DNA from: Haladaptatus salinisoli
GTDB lineage: Archaea > Halobacteriota > Halobacteria > Halobacteriales > Haladaptataceae
Direction: 5' to 3'
DNA: 64,000 nt
NCBI RefSeq assembly: GCF_020614375.1
Contig: NZ_CP085329.1
Span: 434,001 to 498,000 of the forward strand
Numbering within the stretch: position 1 is the stretch's first letter; each line of letters opens with the position of its first letter. Below are positions 15,170 through 24,800 of this stretch, piece after piece. The notes beneath the pieces were generated by a model that ran no database searches, had not been told where the DNA came from, and saw only the letters and a program-made list of their open reading frames with translations. The translations under genes and the position numbers were made by a program.

Positions 15170-18118
15170 ATGGACGACGCTAGTAGGGCGGTAGAGGCTC
15201 TCGTCCGCGAAGACCCGGAGCGAACGGCCGCGCTGCGAGAGATACTGGCGATCGACGAACGACGGGACCGGTGGTCGCCCGAGGACGTGTCCGTCGACGC
15301 TGCGCTCTTCGAAGAACTCGTCTCCGAGGGGATCGTCGTTCGAAACGGCGACGGTGCGCGGGTGACCGACCGTGCGGCGATCCGCAGGGTAGTAGATAGA
15401 AACGACGCGCCGACCGGGGCGTCCGCGGATCGCCGGGTTCGGATGAGCGGTCGCGTCCTCGCTCTGTTCGCAATCGCCGGTGCGCTAGCGCTGGTCGTCG
15501 GCGTCCGCGTCGCGTTCATTCACCACATGGTGTTCAGGAACGGCGACGTGGTGTTGGCCGGAAACGATCCGTACTACTATCGGTACTGGGTCGAGCAGTT
15601 GACCGCCGGCCACTCGACGTTCGACGTCCGCGCTTTGGCTCACCTCCCTTCGTCCCTCGAAAACCACGACGTACTGACCGTCGTCACGATGTGGGCGGCC
15701 GCGAGCGCGGTCGGCGGAAGCCCGCAGTCCGTTGGAGAGGTGTTAGCCTGGTCCCCGGTAGTCGCGGCTCTGATTAGCGCGATCCTCGTGTACGCGTTGA
15801 CGATTGAGGTGACCGACACCCGCTGGGCGGGTGTCGCGGCGGTGGCGCTGCTCGCGATTACGCCGGTTCACGCGTTTCGAACCGCGTTGGGATTCGCCGA
15901 CCACCACGCGTTCGACTACGCGTGGCTCGCGCTCACCGTACTCTCGGTCGTCATCCTCGCGACCGAGAGCGCGAGCGAGGGGACGGACGCTCCCCGACTG
16001 ACGAGGTGGCGTCTCAGGGCGGCGACCGCCGCGTTGGGGATCGGCATCGCCGCACAGACGCTCGTTTGGCGCGGCGGACCGCTCCTTCTCCTTCCGATCG
16101 CACTCTACGCTCCCTTCAAGGCGGTCGTCGACGCTAGAGCAGGGCGGTCTCCGCTCGCCGAGAACCAGCGGCTGCTCGTGGGTCTCGGACTCGGCTCGGC
16201 GGGGGCGTGCATCGCGCACGTCGCCTTCGGCTGGCTTCCCGCGTTTCGCGCGTTTGCCCCGGCGCTGTTATTCGGTGCCGTCTTCGTTCTGTTCGCCGTG
16301 GCCGAGAGTTCCACCAGGCGGACGGTGTCCCGGCGAGTGTTAGCGGGCGCCGTCGGCGTCACGGTTCTCTCCGTTATCACCGTCGCGGTGCTGTTTTCCG
16401 ACCCGATCGCCGCGTTGTTCGGCCACATTCGTCAAACTCGCGGCGGCGGCGTCATGGAGTCAGCGCCGCTGGTCGGAGGTGGATACGCGTTCGTCCTCAG
16501 ACCGCTCTACGTGTTCGGGTTGCTGCTGTTCGTGGCGATACCGTACGTGGCGTGGGGAAGTTACGTCGCGATCCGCGAACGTCGACCGGCCTTGTTCGCG
16601 GTCTCCGTCTACGCGTGGTACTTCCTCTTCCTCGCGCTCGTTCAGGTTCGGTTCGCCGGGGAACTCTCGCTTTTCGTCGCTCTGTTCGCCGGAGCCGGCG
16701 TCGTTCACCTGGCGACGAAAGAGGCTCCGTTCCGTCGCCGAATCGAAACCGACCTCGGTTTCCGAGGACGAGCGACCCTTCGGTCGTCCCTTCCGACCAA
16801 GCGGACGGTGCTCGTGGTCCTGTCCGTGGTTCTGCTCGTCGGAAGCATCGGACTCTTCTTCTCGTTCGTGCAGACGACACAAATCGGCGTCCAAGCCGAT
16901 ACTCACGAGACGGCGACTCGCGTGGACGCGTACGCGGACCGGAACGACCTGACGTACCCCGACAACTACGTCTTCAGCGCTTGGTGGCGAAACCGCGTCT
17001 ACAACTACTTCGTAAACGGCGAGTCCAGATCGTACGGATTCGCGAGGTCGTACTTTCACGAGTTCGCCACCTCCACGGATCCGGACAGGTGGATCCGGAC
17101 GTTCGAACGAAAAAACCGAACCGGGTTCGTGGTAACTCACGACCGTTCCACCGCGCTCCCCGACGAGTCGATGCACTCGCGGTTGCACGAGCGCTTCGGA
17201 AGTCGCGGAAACGGAGTGGCCGGAGTGGGACACTACCGGGCCGTGTACGCGAGCGACGACGGATCGCAGAAGGCGTTCGAGATCGTTCGCGGAGCGACCG
17301 TCGTCGGCACCGCGCGGCCGGGCGAAACGGTGTCGGTGTCGAAGACGGTTCGCCTCGAGGGCGAGCAGTTCGTCTACAGGCGCACGGCTCGAGCGAACCC
17401 GTACGGCATCTACGCCCTGACGGTTCCGTACGCAGGCAACTACTCCGTCGACGGGCGGGTGGAAACGGTTCAGAAGGGAGCCGCGACCGCCGGTCGACGC
17501 GTGATGTGGCACGACCGGGACGGCCTCGTTCACTGGCCCTTCGATCGCGTGGACGGGGCCGATGTCTACGACCGAATCGGCGGCCACCGCGGTAACATCG
17601 ACGGTGCCGCATCGGTACGGAACGGCGTCTGTGGTCAGGCCTTGGCATTCGGCGGCCAGAAATCGTACGTGAAATCGAAGGTGGACGCGCCGCGTCGATT
17701 CACCCTCGACATGTGGGTCAACCCGGACGAATCGCGGGCGGGTTCCGGGCCCCAGCACCTCGTCAGCAGCGAGGCGGGTCGCCTGCTCACGTTGACGGGG
17801 AACGGTCGAGTGAGCTTCCGCGTGCCCGGCGTCGAAACGGAACCCCTCGTCGCCGGAAGCGTCCCTTCCGACCGCTGGACGCGCGTCACGGCGACCTACG
17901 ACGGAACGCACCGGACTATATACGTCAACGGGCGAAGCGTCGGCAGGGATAGAATCGGCGAGGGAACGGCGGAGTGGGGTGGTCGCCTCCGCATCGCGGG
18001 CGGGTACGCCGACGGTAACCGACGAACCTTCGAGGGCGCGATCGACGAGGTCCGCGTCTCCGACGGAGCAGTTCGTCCGAAAGCGATGGGACGATGTCCT
18101 CGTCCGACGGACGGATAG
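15170..18118 (+). CDS. aglB: AglB/STT3-type oligosaccharyltransferase with a LamG-like C-terminus
   Basis: A 982-residue STT3-family protein that should transfer the lipid-linked glycan to Asn on exported proteins. Residues 1-80 form a small winged-helix-like cytoplasmic domain seen in halophile AglB. Some 13 membrane helices follow from about residue 88. The first external loop holds GNDPYYYRYWVEQL (Asp near 131) and the next acidic motif is GFADHHAFDY (near 243), both expected for metal/donor binding. In the soluble domain the WWDYG signature is replaced by SAWWRNRVYNYF (near 604), so the Asp is gone. From about residue 770 there is a laminin-G/concanavalin-like domain (VHWPFDRVDGADVYD, FTLDMWVNPDE, WTRVTATYDGTHRTIYVNG, GAIDEVRVSDGAV). 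It is divergent from the sqdB-like operon. The glycan cluster around it supports the role. Confidence 0.82.
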   Translation: MDDASRAVEALVREDPERTAALREILAIDERRDRWSPEDVSVDAALFEELVSEGIVVRNGDGARVTDRAAIRRVVDRNDAPTGASADRRVRMSGRVLALFAIAGALALVVGVRVAFIHHMVFRNGDVVLAGNDPYYYRYWVEQLTAGHSTFDVRALAHLPSSLENHDVLTVVTMWAAASAVGGSPQSVGEVLAWSPVVAALISAILVYALTIEVTDTRWAGVAAVALLAITPVHAFRTALGFADHHAFDYAWLALTVLSVVILATESASEGTDAPRLTRWRLRAATAALGIGIAAQTLVWRGGPLLLLPIALYAPFKAVVDARAGRSPLAENQRLLVGLGLGSAGACIAHVAFGWLPAFRAFAPALLFGAVFVLFAVAESSTRRTVSRRVLAGAVGVTVLSVITVAVLFSDPIAALFGHIRQTRGGGVMESAPLVGGGYAFVLRPLYVFGLLLFVAIPYVAWGSYVAIRERRPALFAVSVYAWYFLFLALVQVRFAGELSLFVALFAGAGVVHLATKEAPFRRRIETDLGFRGRATLRSSLPTKRTVLVVLSVVLLVGSIGLFFSFVQTTQIGVQADTHETATRVDAYADRNDLTYPDNYVFSAWWRNRVYNYFVNGESRSYGFARSYFHEFATSTDPDRWIRTFERKNRTGFVVTHDRSTALPDESMHSRLHERFGSRGNGVAGVGHYRAVYASDDGSQKAFEIVRGATVVGTARPGETVSVSKTVRLEGEQFVYRRTARANPYGIYALTVPYAGNYSVDGRVETVQKGAATAGRRVMWHDRDGLVHWPFDRVDGADVYDRIGGHRGNIDGAASVRNGVCGQALAFGGQKSYVKSKVDAPRRFTLDMWVNPDESRAGSGPQHLVSSEAGRLLTLTGNGRVSFRVPGVETEPLVAGSVPSDRWTRVTATYDGTHRTIYVNGRSVGRDRIGEGTAEWGGRLRIAGGYADGNRRTFEGAIDEVRVSDGAVRPKAMGRCPRPTDG

Positions 18119-19355
18119 TCCGCGTAGCGTGCGACCGCGATACGGGCCAATCGTCGTTCCGATTCGGTCCTTCGTTCGCGGCGGTGCAAGCGCCCGTTAG
18201 CCACTGCTCGGTCTTCGGCTCGCCCGCCTCCGTCGACGCCAAAACTGCGGGCGGGGAGCGGAAGCGAGTTCCGACTACCGCATCCGCGATATCGCGCGAC
18301 GACTTATCGGGTCGGTGTAACGAGAAGAGGAGCTCGTTCCCAACTGATTGGAACCGGCGAGCGAACGGTGGGACGGTGACCGGAATCTGACGGCAGAGCA
18401 GTATCGGGAAGCCGACGTCCGTCGCTCTCGAAGCGTCGTTCCGCTCGGCGTCTTTTTATTACGGTGGATGAACGGATCATTTCGGGAATATCCCAATTAT
18501 ACTGGAATCCGGTCGGGTGGTCGCGAGGGGGCCTAACGACTCCGAATCGGCGTACCGACGCCGCTCCGACCCGTATGATTGGAATAGATGCAAATTTCCA
18601 CCCGAAATTGGTTCCAGCTCCAATTTCATGGGCCAGTATTTCCATAAACAGACGATTACTCCACAAGGGTTCCATTACAACGATAGTAATGTAATACACC
18701 CTGTCAACGCGGCATAATCAAGTTAGGATACGCACTCGTCGGAAAGACAGGCCGCCGTACGGGGGTTCACGGGAGCGCCGAAAGCGTTCAAAAACTGACA
18801 TCGTTTATTTGAAGCTCGGAGTTTTCTTGTTAAATCGGAAAATTCCGAAGTTGCGTTCGAGTACCGAACGGTGCCCGGAAGAGATACGCCGAACTCCGCA
18901 CGTATCGGCGATTACTCGTCGCGAGCGTCGGCGCATCCCGGTCCCGATCGCCTCGGTCGAAACGAGGCGATCCGTAAGAGAGGCGGAGCGGATGGCGGCG
19001 ATTATCGCCGTCGCAGTTCGCCGGTTGCGACCACGGCCGACCGCGGTTTTCGACTCGTCCCTCGGCAGTCGTTGGACTCCGACGCTCGTCGTCGGACGGA
19101 ACCGGGGGGCATCGCGAAGACAGAAGGCGACGATTTGCTCGAAGTTTTTCGAGGAGATGGCGGCTTTTGGCACGTCCTTCGCACTCGTCGGGTTTCTTCT
19201 CCTGACCCCCAAAACCGTGCGGCTCATCCCGCTAGGACATCGAACTCCGGGGAGAACACACCGTCATCGATCTCCAGGCTTTCTCTACCACCTGTCGTGC
19301 GATAGCCGAAGATTCTATATACGAACAGGTTGAGCATCGTGACTGAGGTGTTGCC
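18119..19355. other. Gene-poor 1.2 kb region
   Basis: No convincing gene. Open frames on both strands (for example 18809-19333 plus and 18805-19227 minus) have Arg/Ser-rich translations unlike the acidic proteins around them. From about 18440 to 18740 the DNA is AT-richer and carries several short variants of TTGGAA/TTCCAA (for example near 18346, 18500, 18580 and 18610), which may be decayed repeats or regulator sites. The last 40 nt hold the promoter of the small secreted protein: tctatata near 19315-19321 and GAGGTG at 19345-19350. Confidence 0.5.
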
Positions 19356-19577
19356 ATGAAAAAGCGAATACTAACCGTAATGCTAGTGATCAGTGTGGTT
19401 CTCGCCCTATCGGCGGTGGGAACCGCCAGTGCACAGGGTAACGCGCCGGCAAACCCAGCCTGTCCCGGCCTACAGAATGCCTTGAGCCAGCTCAATGACA
19501 ATCCGTTCGTCCCGAACAGCGCGATTCAGGCGATAACCGGCCTCATGAACAGTCCTACTTTCGGATGCGGGGGCTGA
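19356..19577 (+). CDS. Small secreted protein with signal peptide
   Basis: A 73-residue protein. A basic start (MKKR) and a 17-residue hydrophobic stretch end in ASA, a standard Sec signal peptide cut near residue 26. The mature part of about 47 residues begins QGNAPANPACPGL and has two Cys, one near its start and one in the C-terminal SPTFGCGG, which could form one disulfide outside the cell. There is a good ribosome-binding sequence (GAGGTG, 5 nt before the ATG) and a TATA-like ctatata 35-41 nt upstream. This makes a real gene likely despite its size. No family was recognised. Confidence 0.65.
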   Translation: MKKRILTVMLVISVVLALSAVGTASAQGNAPANPACPGLQNALSQLNDNPFVPNSAIQAITGLMNSPTFGCGG

Positions 19578-19705
19578 ACTGAGCACGGACGTGCATCTCG
19601 CGTCGACGGATAAACCGCCTCGCCGGAGCGAACCACCGGCGGGTTCGAAACGGACTTTTTTGAACAGGACGTGATAAACGCGTTACGTCGACCGTCGTGG
19701 TCGGT

Positions 19706-20602
19706 CTACGACTCTCGTTCGGTCGCTTCCGTCCAGTCGCAGGAGACGAGATAATCGAACCGGTCGTCGTCGGCCGGTAGCTGTTCGACCGTCACCGGCG
19801 CGTCGAGACCCTTCGCCATCCCGGTCGCAATGAACGACGCGACCGGGTGGTCGAAGCGAGTCACGGATCCGTACGCGCTTCCGCGAACTCCGACCGTGAC
19901 GGTCGTACCGCCTCGGTCTACGTCGGCGCTGGCGCTATCGACCAGTTCGAACCCCTCGACCACCGCATCGGTCAACTGTCCGGCGAGCGCCTCCGGTTCG
20001 TCCGGAACCGCGTTCGTCATGGTCGTCTCGAACTCCCGAAAGAGTGCGGCACCGGTCGGGAAAAAGGACGCCCCTCGCCCGCGTTCGTCGTTCGTCACGA
20101 CGAACGGCGAAATCAGCTCGTCGCCGTCGGGGACGACGTAATCGGCGTGCTGAGGGAGGAACAGTCGAACGTTGGCGAACGTTTCGTTCCCGTCGGATTC
20201 CGTCGGGACGTACACGCGCTCGTCTTGCAGTCCGAGGTCGTCGACGATACTGGCTCCCATCGCCGCCGCGGACGCGTAGACCCGTTCGCCGACCTCGGCC
20301 GAGACGAACTGCTGCGGCGTGAGATAGTACGTCAGGACGGCCGCGAAAAAGCCGGTTCCGGCCAACGCCAGTAAAAGCGGGCGCGAGTCCGGAAGGAGAA
20401 CGGCGGCGACGGCGGCCAGTCCGCCGAGCGCGGCCATTCCGAGCGCGGCCCTTCGATGTTGCGCCTGACGGGCGCGTACGTACTCGGCGCGCAGACGCTG
20501 ATTCTCCTCGGTCAGAAGTGCCACCTGCGCCGCGAGTTCGTCGGTCGAGCTTTGCGCGATCGATTCGTCGTCCGCCAGTTCGGCGGGTCGATCGCTACTC
20601 AT
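19706..20602 (-). CDS. Haloarchaeal membrane-anchored protein of the DUF58 locus, unknown function
   Basis: A 298-residue protein. The N-terminal 55 residues are acidic with a short coiled coil (ELAAQVALLTEENQRLRAEY). Two adjacent membrane helices follow (about 56-100: GMAALGGLAAVAAVLLPD and LLLALAGTGFFAAVLTYYL). The remaining 200 residues form a soluble alpha/beta domain with regular hydrophobic strands. No catalytic motif is visible. Its start overlaps the stop of the 158-aa membrane protein gene by 8 nt, and that gene abuts the DUF58 gene, so the three form one operon. Haloarchaeal DUF58 loci commonly include such a gene (family knowledge). A structural or assembly role at the envelope is only a guess. 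Confidence 0.7.
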   Translation of the reverse strand: MSSDRPAELADDESIAQSSTDELAAQVALLTEENQRLRAEYVRARQAQHRRAALGMAALGGLAAVAAVLLPDSRPLLLALAGTGFFAAVLTYYLTPQQFVSAEVGERVYASAAAMGASIVDDLGLQDERVYVPTESDGNETFANVRLFLPQHADYVVPDGDELISPFVVTNDERGRGASFFPTGAALFREFETTMTNAVPDEPEALAGQLTDAVVEGFELVDSASADVDRGGTTVTVGVRGSAYGSVTRFDHPVASFIATGMAKGLDAPVTVEQLPADDDRFDYLVSCDWTEATERES

Positions 20603-21071
20603 CGCTCATCCTCCCTTCGGATCCGAGCACGACGATGTCGTACCGGTGAATGCCGTACGCGAACAGCGCAGCGGTTCCGACGAGTACGAGGGCCGCGTGC
20701 CACGTGATTTCGCTCCATCGGTGGATTCCCCACACGAGCGCACCGAGCAGTAGGAAACAGCCGACGACGAGCCCCGTGAGCAGACGCCGGTGATCGAACC
20801 GAATCGCGGGTTCGATCAGTACGCCGAGGAGCCCCGCCTCGACGATCGCAAACGGGACGGCTCCGATTCCGTCCGGAAACAGCGCACCCAACACGACGTG
20901 TCCCAAGGCGAACGCGTACATCGGCGCCAGCACGTACCACGCGGCTAGAAGCGCCGCGCCCGCCGCCAGCCCCGACGAACCGTGAAACGCCGCGAGCGCC
21001 AGGGAGGCGGCAAACGCGCCGCCACCGCCGATGGTCGTCCGATGCCTGTCGGGTATGATTCGTCTTTTCAT
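20595..21071 (-). CDS. Small polytopic membrane protein of the DUF58 locus
   Basis: A 158-residue, almost wholly hydrophobic protein with about five helices (ALALAAFHGSSGLAAGAALLAA, ALGHVVLGALFPD, FAIVEAGLLGVLIEPAI, LLTGLVVGCFLLLGALVWGI, ALVLVGTAALFAYGIH). No enzymatic motif. It lies four bases from the DUF58 gene upstream and overlaps the next gene by 8 nt, so it is co-translated with both. Haloarchaeal DUF58 operons typically carry one such gene; function is unknown. Confidence 0.72.
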   Translation of the reverse strand: MKRRIIPDRHRTTIGGGGAFAASLALAAFHGSSGLAAGAALLAAWYVLAPMYAFALGHVVLGALFPDGIGAVPFAIVEAGLLGVLIEPAIRFDHRRLLTGLVVGCFLLLGALVWGIHRWSEITWHAALVLVGTAALFAYGIHRYDIVVLGSEGRMSDE

Positions 21072-21075
21072 GGTT

Positions 21076-22524
21076 TTACGTGGTCGTCGTACGCCTGCGG
21101 TGCGCTGCTGCCTCCAGCAGACGTTCGAGTTCGTCCCTCGGTCCCACCTCGAACGCCTGAACGCCGTTGAGTCCGGCGAGCTCCCGGCGGAACGATTCGA
21201 AGTTGACGTACCGATCGTAGATGTTTTCGACGTCGGCCACTCCGGTTTCCGCGAAGAGAACCGACGGTGTCAGGAACACGAGCACCGCGTCGTTACGTCG
21301 CCTCGCCAGCTTCACGGTCTCGCTCACTTCGCTTCTGTTCGTGTCGTCAGTTAGCAACACGGTGACGACCGTTCCGCGCAATCGCACGAGTTCGGTTCGA
21401 GTGACGTCGTACAGCGAATCCGTCTCGACTCGGCGACGGTACGACTCCGACTCGCCGAAAAAGGGTCGGAGTCGCGTTCCGAACGGGGAATCGTCCGCGC
21501 GGAGATGATCCATCGCGCGTTGCGCTCGGGCCGGCGACCGTCTCACCGGCGCCGGCGTCACCCCCGTCGCCGGTGAGACGGACGTATCGAGGCCGTACAG
21601 CCACCTCCGAACCGTCACGTAGTGACTCCTGTTGGCGCTCGGGGGGTGCTTGGCGGTGAGACCGCTTTCATCGACCGCGTACAAACCGAGCGGCTCCCCC
21701 TCCGAAAAGGCGTAGCTGACGAGCGATATCGCGACTTGGCGGGCGTAATCCAGCTTCGTTCTGCCTTCCGCGCCGGTGGCCATCGATTCGCCGTGGTCGA
21801 TGAGGATGGCCGTCCGCAGGTCGATTTGCGGCTCGAACTCGCGAACGTGGGGGTGAGCCAGTCGAGCCGTCGCCTTCCAGTCGATCCGTCTGAGCGAATC
21901 TCCGGGGACGTACTCCCGAATCTCCTCCGGGTCGATCCCGATTCCCCTCCCGCTCGTCTTGTATTCCCCGTACTCGCCCGCCACGCGCTCGCCGCCGATT
22001 CCGACGTGGATGTCTTCGGGCGCTCGTGCGTCGACCGTGATCGTCCGCGCCTCGCCGGCCGTGACCGCCGTCCGAAACAGGTTCGCGCGGTCGGTCAGCG
22101 TCACGGTCGGGGCGGCGAACTCGAAGGAACCCGCTACGGGCATCGTGACGGAGTACGTCGTCGTGGCGGCTCGATCGCCGGTCAGGATCGTCGCGCCGCG
22201 CTCCGTTGCGTCCGACCCCGCCGCGGCGACGGGCGGGTCCGCCTCCACGTCCAGTCGCACCGCCGCAGTATCCGGTAACTCGGCGGTGAGGCCGACACCG
22301 ACCTCCTCTCCGCGAGACACCGTTTCGCGCTCGAGCGACTGCGTCACGGAAAGGTTCTCCACGGTTTCTCGCGCGGTTCGGACGAACAAGTACTGCCGAG
22401 CCAACAGCCACGCAAAAATGCCCACCGCACCGCCTAGCAGTAGCGGTCTGGCGAGAACGACCGCTCCGCCCGTGAGGAAGACCCCGAGACCGATACCCGC
22501 CACGTAGTGACGCGTGAACTCCAT
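21076..22524 (-). CDS. DUF58-domain protein (von Willebrand-A-like)
   Basis: A 482-residue protein. Two N-terminal membrane helices (GIGLGVFLTGGAVVLARPLLLGG) are followed by a beta-rich segment (60-175) and the DUF58 core: GDSLRRIDWKATARLAHPHV near residue 210, then a vWA-like ILIDHGESMATGAEGRTKLDYA with a partial metal-site pattern (DxGxS) and VTVLLTDDTNRSE. DUF58 proteins usually pair with a MoxR AAA+ ATPase and help mature or assemble envelope proteins. No moxR gene or transglutaminase gene is present here. The start is divergent from the DUF4129-like gene, with about 130 nt between them. It heads a three-gene minus-strand operon. Confidence 0.85.
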   Translation of the reverse strand: MEFTRHYVAGIGLGVFLTGGAVVLARPLLLGGAVGIFAWLLARQYLFVRTARETVENLSVTQSLERETVSRGEEVGVGLTAELPDTAAVRLDVEADPPVAAAGSDATERGATILTGDRAATTTYSVTMPVAGSFEFAAPTVTLTDRANLFRTAVTAGEARTITVDARAPEDIHVGIGGERVAGEYGEYKTSGRGIGIDPEEIREYVPGDSLRRIDWKATARLAHPHVREFEPQIDLRTAILIDHGESMATGAEGRTKLDYARQVAISLVSYAFSEGEPLGLYAVDESGLTAKHPPSANRSHYVTVRRWLYGLDTSVSPATGVTPAPVRRSPARAQRAMDHLRADDSPFGTRLRPFFGESESYRRRVETDSLYDVTRTELVRLRGTVVTVLLTDDTNRSEVSETVKLARRRNDAVLVFLTPSVLFAETGVADVENIYDRYVNFESFRRELAGLNGVQAFEVGPRDELERLLEAAAHRRRTTTT

Positions 22525-22654
22525 CGGCCTCAGAGAGGATACCGCGGTAGTTCAAGGTACTGGTCGATTCGTTCGCGTAGGCTTTCCCTTCTCGGTCCGC
22601 GACCAAAAAGAGGTATTACCTAGTAACTTGTACCGTCTTTCGGGATCCAAGGTT

Positions 22655-24754
22655 ATGCGACACGGTGAAGTCGTACTCGTGCTCCTGTTGTTACTCTCGG
22701 GAGCGGGGACAGCGGCGGAAGATCCGACGGCGTCGGGTACCGAGCGGGGGATCATCTCGGAAGTCGACGGAGGTGAACTCTTCGTCGGAACCGGTGTCGG
22801 AAAGAGCGCCGCGAACAATTCGTCGGTTCTACGGCATAAAAACCCGGACAGCGCGGGCGAGAAGGGGTCGTCCGAGGACGTGGAGCGGTGGCTCGCCAAC
22901 CGGTTGTCCGGGCGACTCAACCAGAGCGTGGTTCAGATCAGTCAAGGGGATTACCAGCGCGCCAAGCGTCTCGTCGACAACGACTCCGAGTACTCCGAGA
23001 TGCTCGGAAAGTACGTCAACGTCTCCGAGGGGGCGAAGGAAGGGGAGTCCGGAAAGCAGTTCGAGCGATCCCAACGGAACCAACAGCAGTTCGTCGAAAA
23101 CGTGAGATCGTATCGAAAAACGCTAAAAAAGTACCAGAAAGCCAAGCGAAACGGGAACGAGCAGCGGGCGAACCAGCTCGCACGCGAACTGAACCGGTAT
23201 TCCGATCGGGTAAAACGAAACGGCGACGACCTCAAGCGGAATCTAAAGAACGTTTCGTCCAACCAGACGCAGTTCTCGAACACCACGCGAACCATCGACG
23301 AGATTTCGCAGAATATCACCCAGCGCCAAACTTCCATCGCTCAGCGGGAGTTCACGGGGACGAGACTGTCGAACCTGATCGTCCAAACGCCCGCTTCCTT
23401 CCGCAATCCGCTTACAATAACCGGGAAACTGACCGCGGCGAACGGATCCGCGCTGAGTAGTCGACCGATCACGCTCAGGATAGGGAACCGATCCATCCGG
23501 ACGAAGACCGACGGCGACGGGTGGTTCAACGCGAGCTATCGTCCGACTTCGCTGAAGGCGGGTTCCGCGCCGCGTACGATTAAGTACATTCCCCAGCCCA
23601 ATTCGGCCTATCTCGGGACGAACGCGACGGTGAACGTTACCATCAGACAAACCGAGCCGACGGTCGAGATCGAGGAAGCACCGAGGACCGGGCGTTACGA
23701 AGATAACCTCACCGTCACCGGGAACGTCACGGCGGCGAACGCGGGCGCATCGCAGGTGCCGGTGGTCGTAACCGTCGGCGGCGCGCCGATCGGAACCGCG
23801 CAAACGTCGTCGGACGGTTCGTTCACCGTCGAAGGTACGCTTCCGGCCAACGTATCCGCCGGCGAACGGCGCGTTCGGGCGCGTATCGCGCAGACGGGAC
23901 GAGCGATAGCGAGCGCGAAAACGTCGAAACCGATCACCGTCCGGCCGACCGCCACCGATATCTCGATAAACGCGACTCGGAACGGGAGTCTAATCCACGC
24001 GACGGGGGCGCTTACCACTACAACCGGCGCTCCGGCGGCCAACCAGACGATTCAACTCCGCGTGAGCGGGCGAACCGTCACGACCGTTCGAACGAACGAG
24101 ACGGGGCACTATTCGGTGGTAACCCCCCTCCCGAACGACACGGTCTCGGGCAGAGAGAGCGTCGAGGTCGCTGCCGTCTACGCCGAACCGACGACGAACC
24201 TCGAGTCTTCGACCGCACGAACTCGCATTCAACTCCCCGCGGAATCGACCGAGCTAGCCGACTGGCGACTCTGGCTCGCCGGCGTCGGCCTGCTCGGCCT
24301 CATCGTCGGCTGCGCGTACGCAATTCGGTCGCGGGAGCTGCTGGAGCGCGATTCGGACTCGGACGAGTCCATCGTCCCGGAGGACGGTATCGAAGAACCG
24401 GACTCGACCGAGGAGTCCGCCGAAGGCGAGGTCTCTCGCGAATTGATTCGGACGGCGCGCGAACAGCTAGCCGCCGGACGATCCAACGTCGCCGTTCAAA
24501 CGGCGTACGCGGCCGTTCGGCGGCACCTCGCGGTCGAGGGGGCGGACGACGGACGTACCGGGTTGACGCACTGGGAGATGTACCGCGCTTTCCAACTCGG
24601 CGACGGTGACGACGACAGCCTGAGCGCGTTACACGAGTTGACGCGAGCGTACGAGGTCGCAGCGTTCGCGTCGGCGTCTCTCTCACCCGATGACGCACGA
24701 ACTGCCGTCGATGCGGCGGCCGCTCTGGTTTCGGAGCCGACCGCGGACGAGTAG
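22655..24754 (+). CDS. Exported membrane-anchored protein with Ig-like repeats and DUF4129-like tail
   Basis: The 699-residue product starts with a signal peptide (MRHGEVVLVLLLLLSGAGTAA). The ATG at 22655 is chosen because this signal would otherwise be internal. A Gln/Asn-rich, probably helical region follows (about 50-210, RSYRKTLKKYQKAKRN), then three or four beta-sandwich repeats of about 85 residues (GTRLSNLIVQTPASFRNPL, VTGNVTAANAGASQVPVVV, ATGALTTTTGAPAANQTI), like the transthyretin/Ig-like carrier domains of surface proteins. One membrane helix (WLAGVGLLGLIVGCAYAI, near 540) leads to a cytoplasmic DUF4129-type domain (REQLAAGRSNVAVQTAYAAV, TGLTHWEMYRAF). DUF4129 often sits at the end of transglutaminase proteins in MoxR-DUF58 loci. 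Here it is fused to a non-enzymatic ectodomain. The DUF1616 gene follows on the same strand. Confidence 0.78.
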   Translation: MRHGEVVLVLLLLLSGAGTAAEDPTASGTERGIISEVDGGELFVGTGVGKSAANNSSVLRHKNPDSAGEKGSSEDVERWLANRLSGRLNQSVVQISQGDYQRAKRLVDNDSEYSEMLGKYVNVSEGAKEGESGKQFERSQRNQQQFVENVRSYRKTLKKYQKAKRNGNEQRANQLARELNRYSDRVKRNGDDLKRNLKNVSSNQTQFSNTTRTIDEISQNITQRQTSIAQREFTGTRLSNLIVQTPASFRNPLTITGKLTAANGSALSSRPITLRIGNRSIRTKTDGDGWFNASYRPTSLKAGSAPRTIKYIPQPNSAYLGTNATVNVTIRQTEPTVEIEEAPRTGRYEDNLTVTGNVTAANAGASQVPVVVTVGGAPIGTAQTSSDGSFTVEGTLPANVSAGERRVRARIAQTGRAIASAKTSKPITVRPTATDISINATRNGSLIHATGALTTTTGAPAANQTIQLRVSGRTVTTVRTNETGHYSVVTPLPNDTVSGRESVEVAAVYAEPTTNLESSTARTRIQLPAESTELADWRLWLAGVGLLGLIVGCAYAIRSRELLERDSDSDESIVPEDGIEEPDSTEESAEGEVSRELIRTAREQLAAGRSNVAVQTAYAAVRRHLAVEGADDGRTGLTHWEMYRAFQLGDGDDDSLSALHELTRAYEVAAFASASLSPDDARTAVDAAAALVSEPTADE

Positions 24755-24800
24755 CGAACCGGCTCAATACTTTTTACTATCACTATCGAAGTGCGAGCCG

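Noticed and set aside
18805-19333. Overlapping long frames on both strands in the gene-poor region
   Set aside because: Both translations are Arg/Ser-rich, unlike acidic halophile proteins, and neither has an initiation signal or domain.
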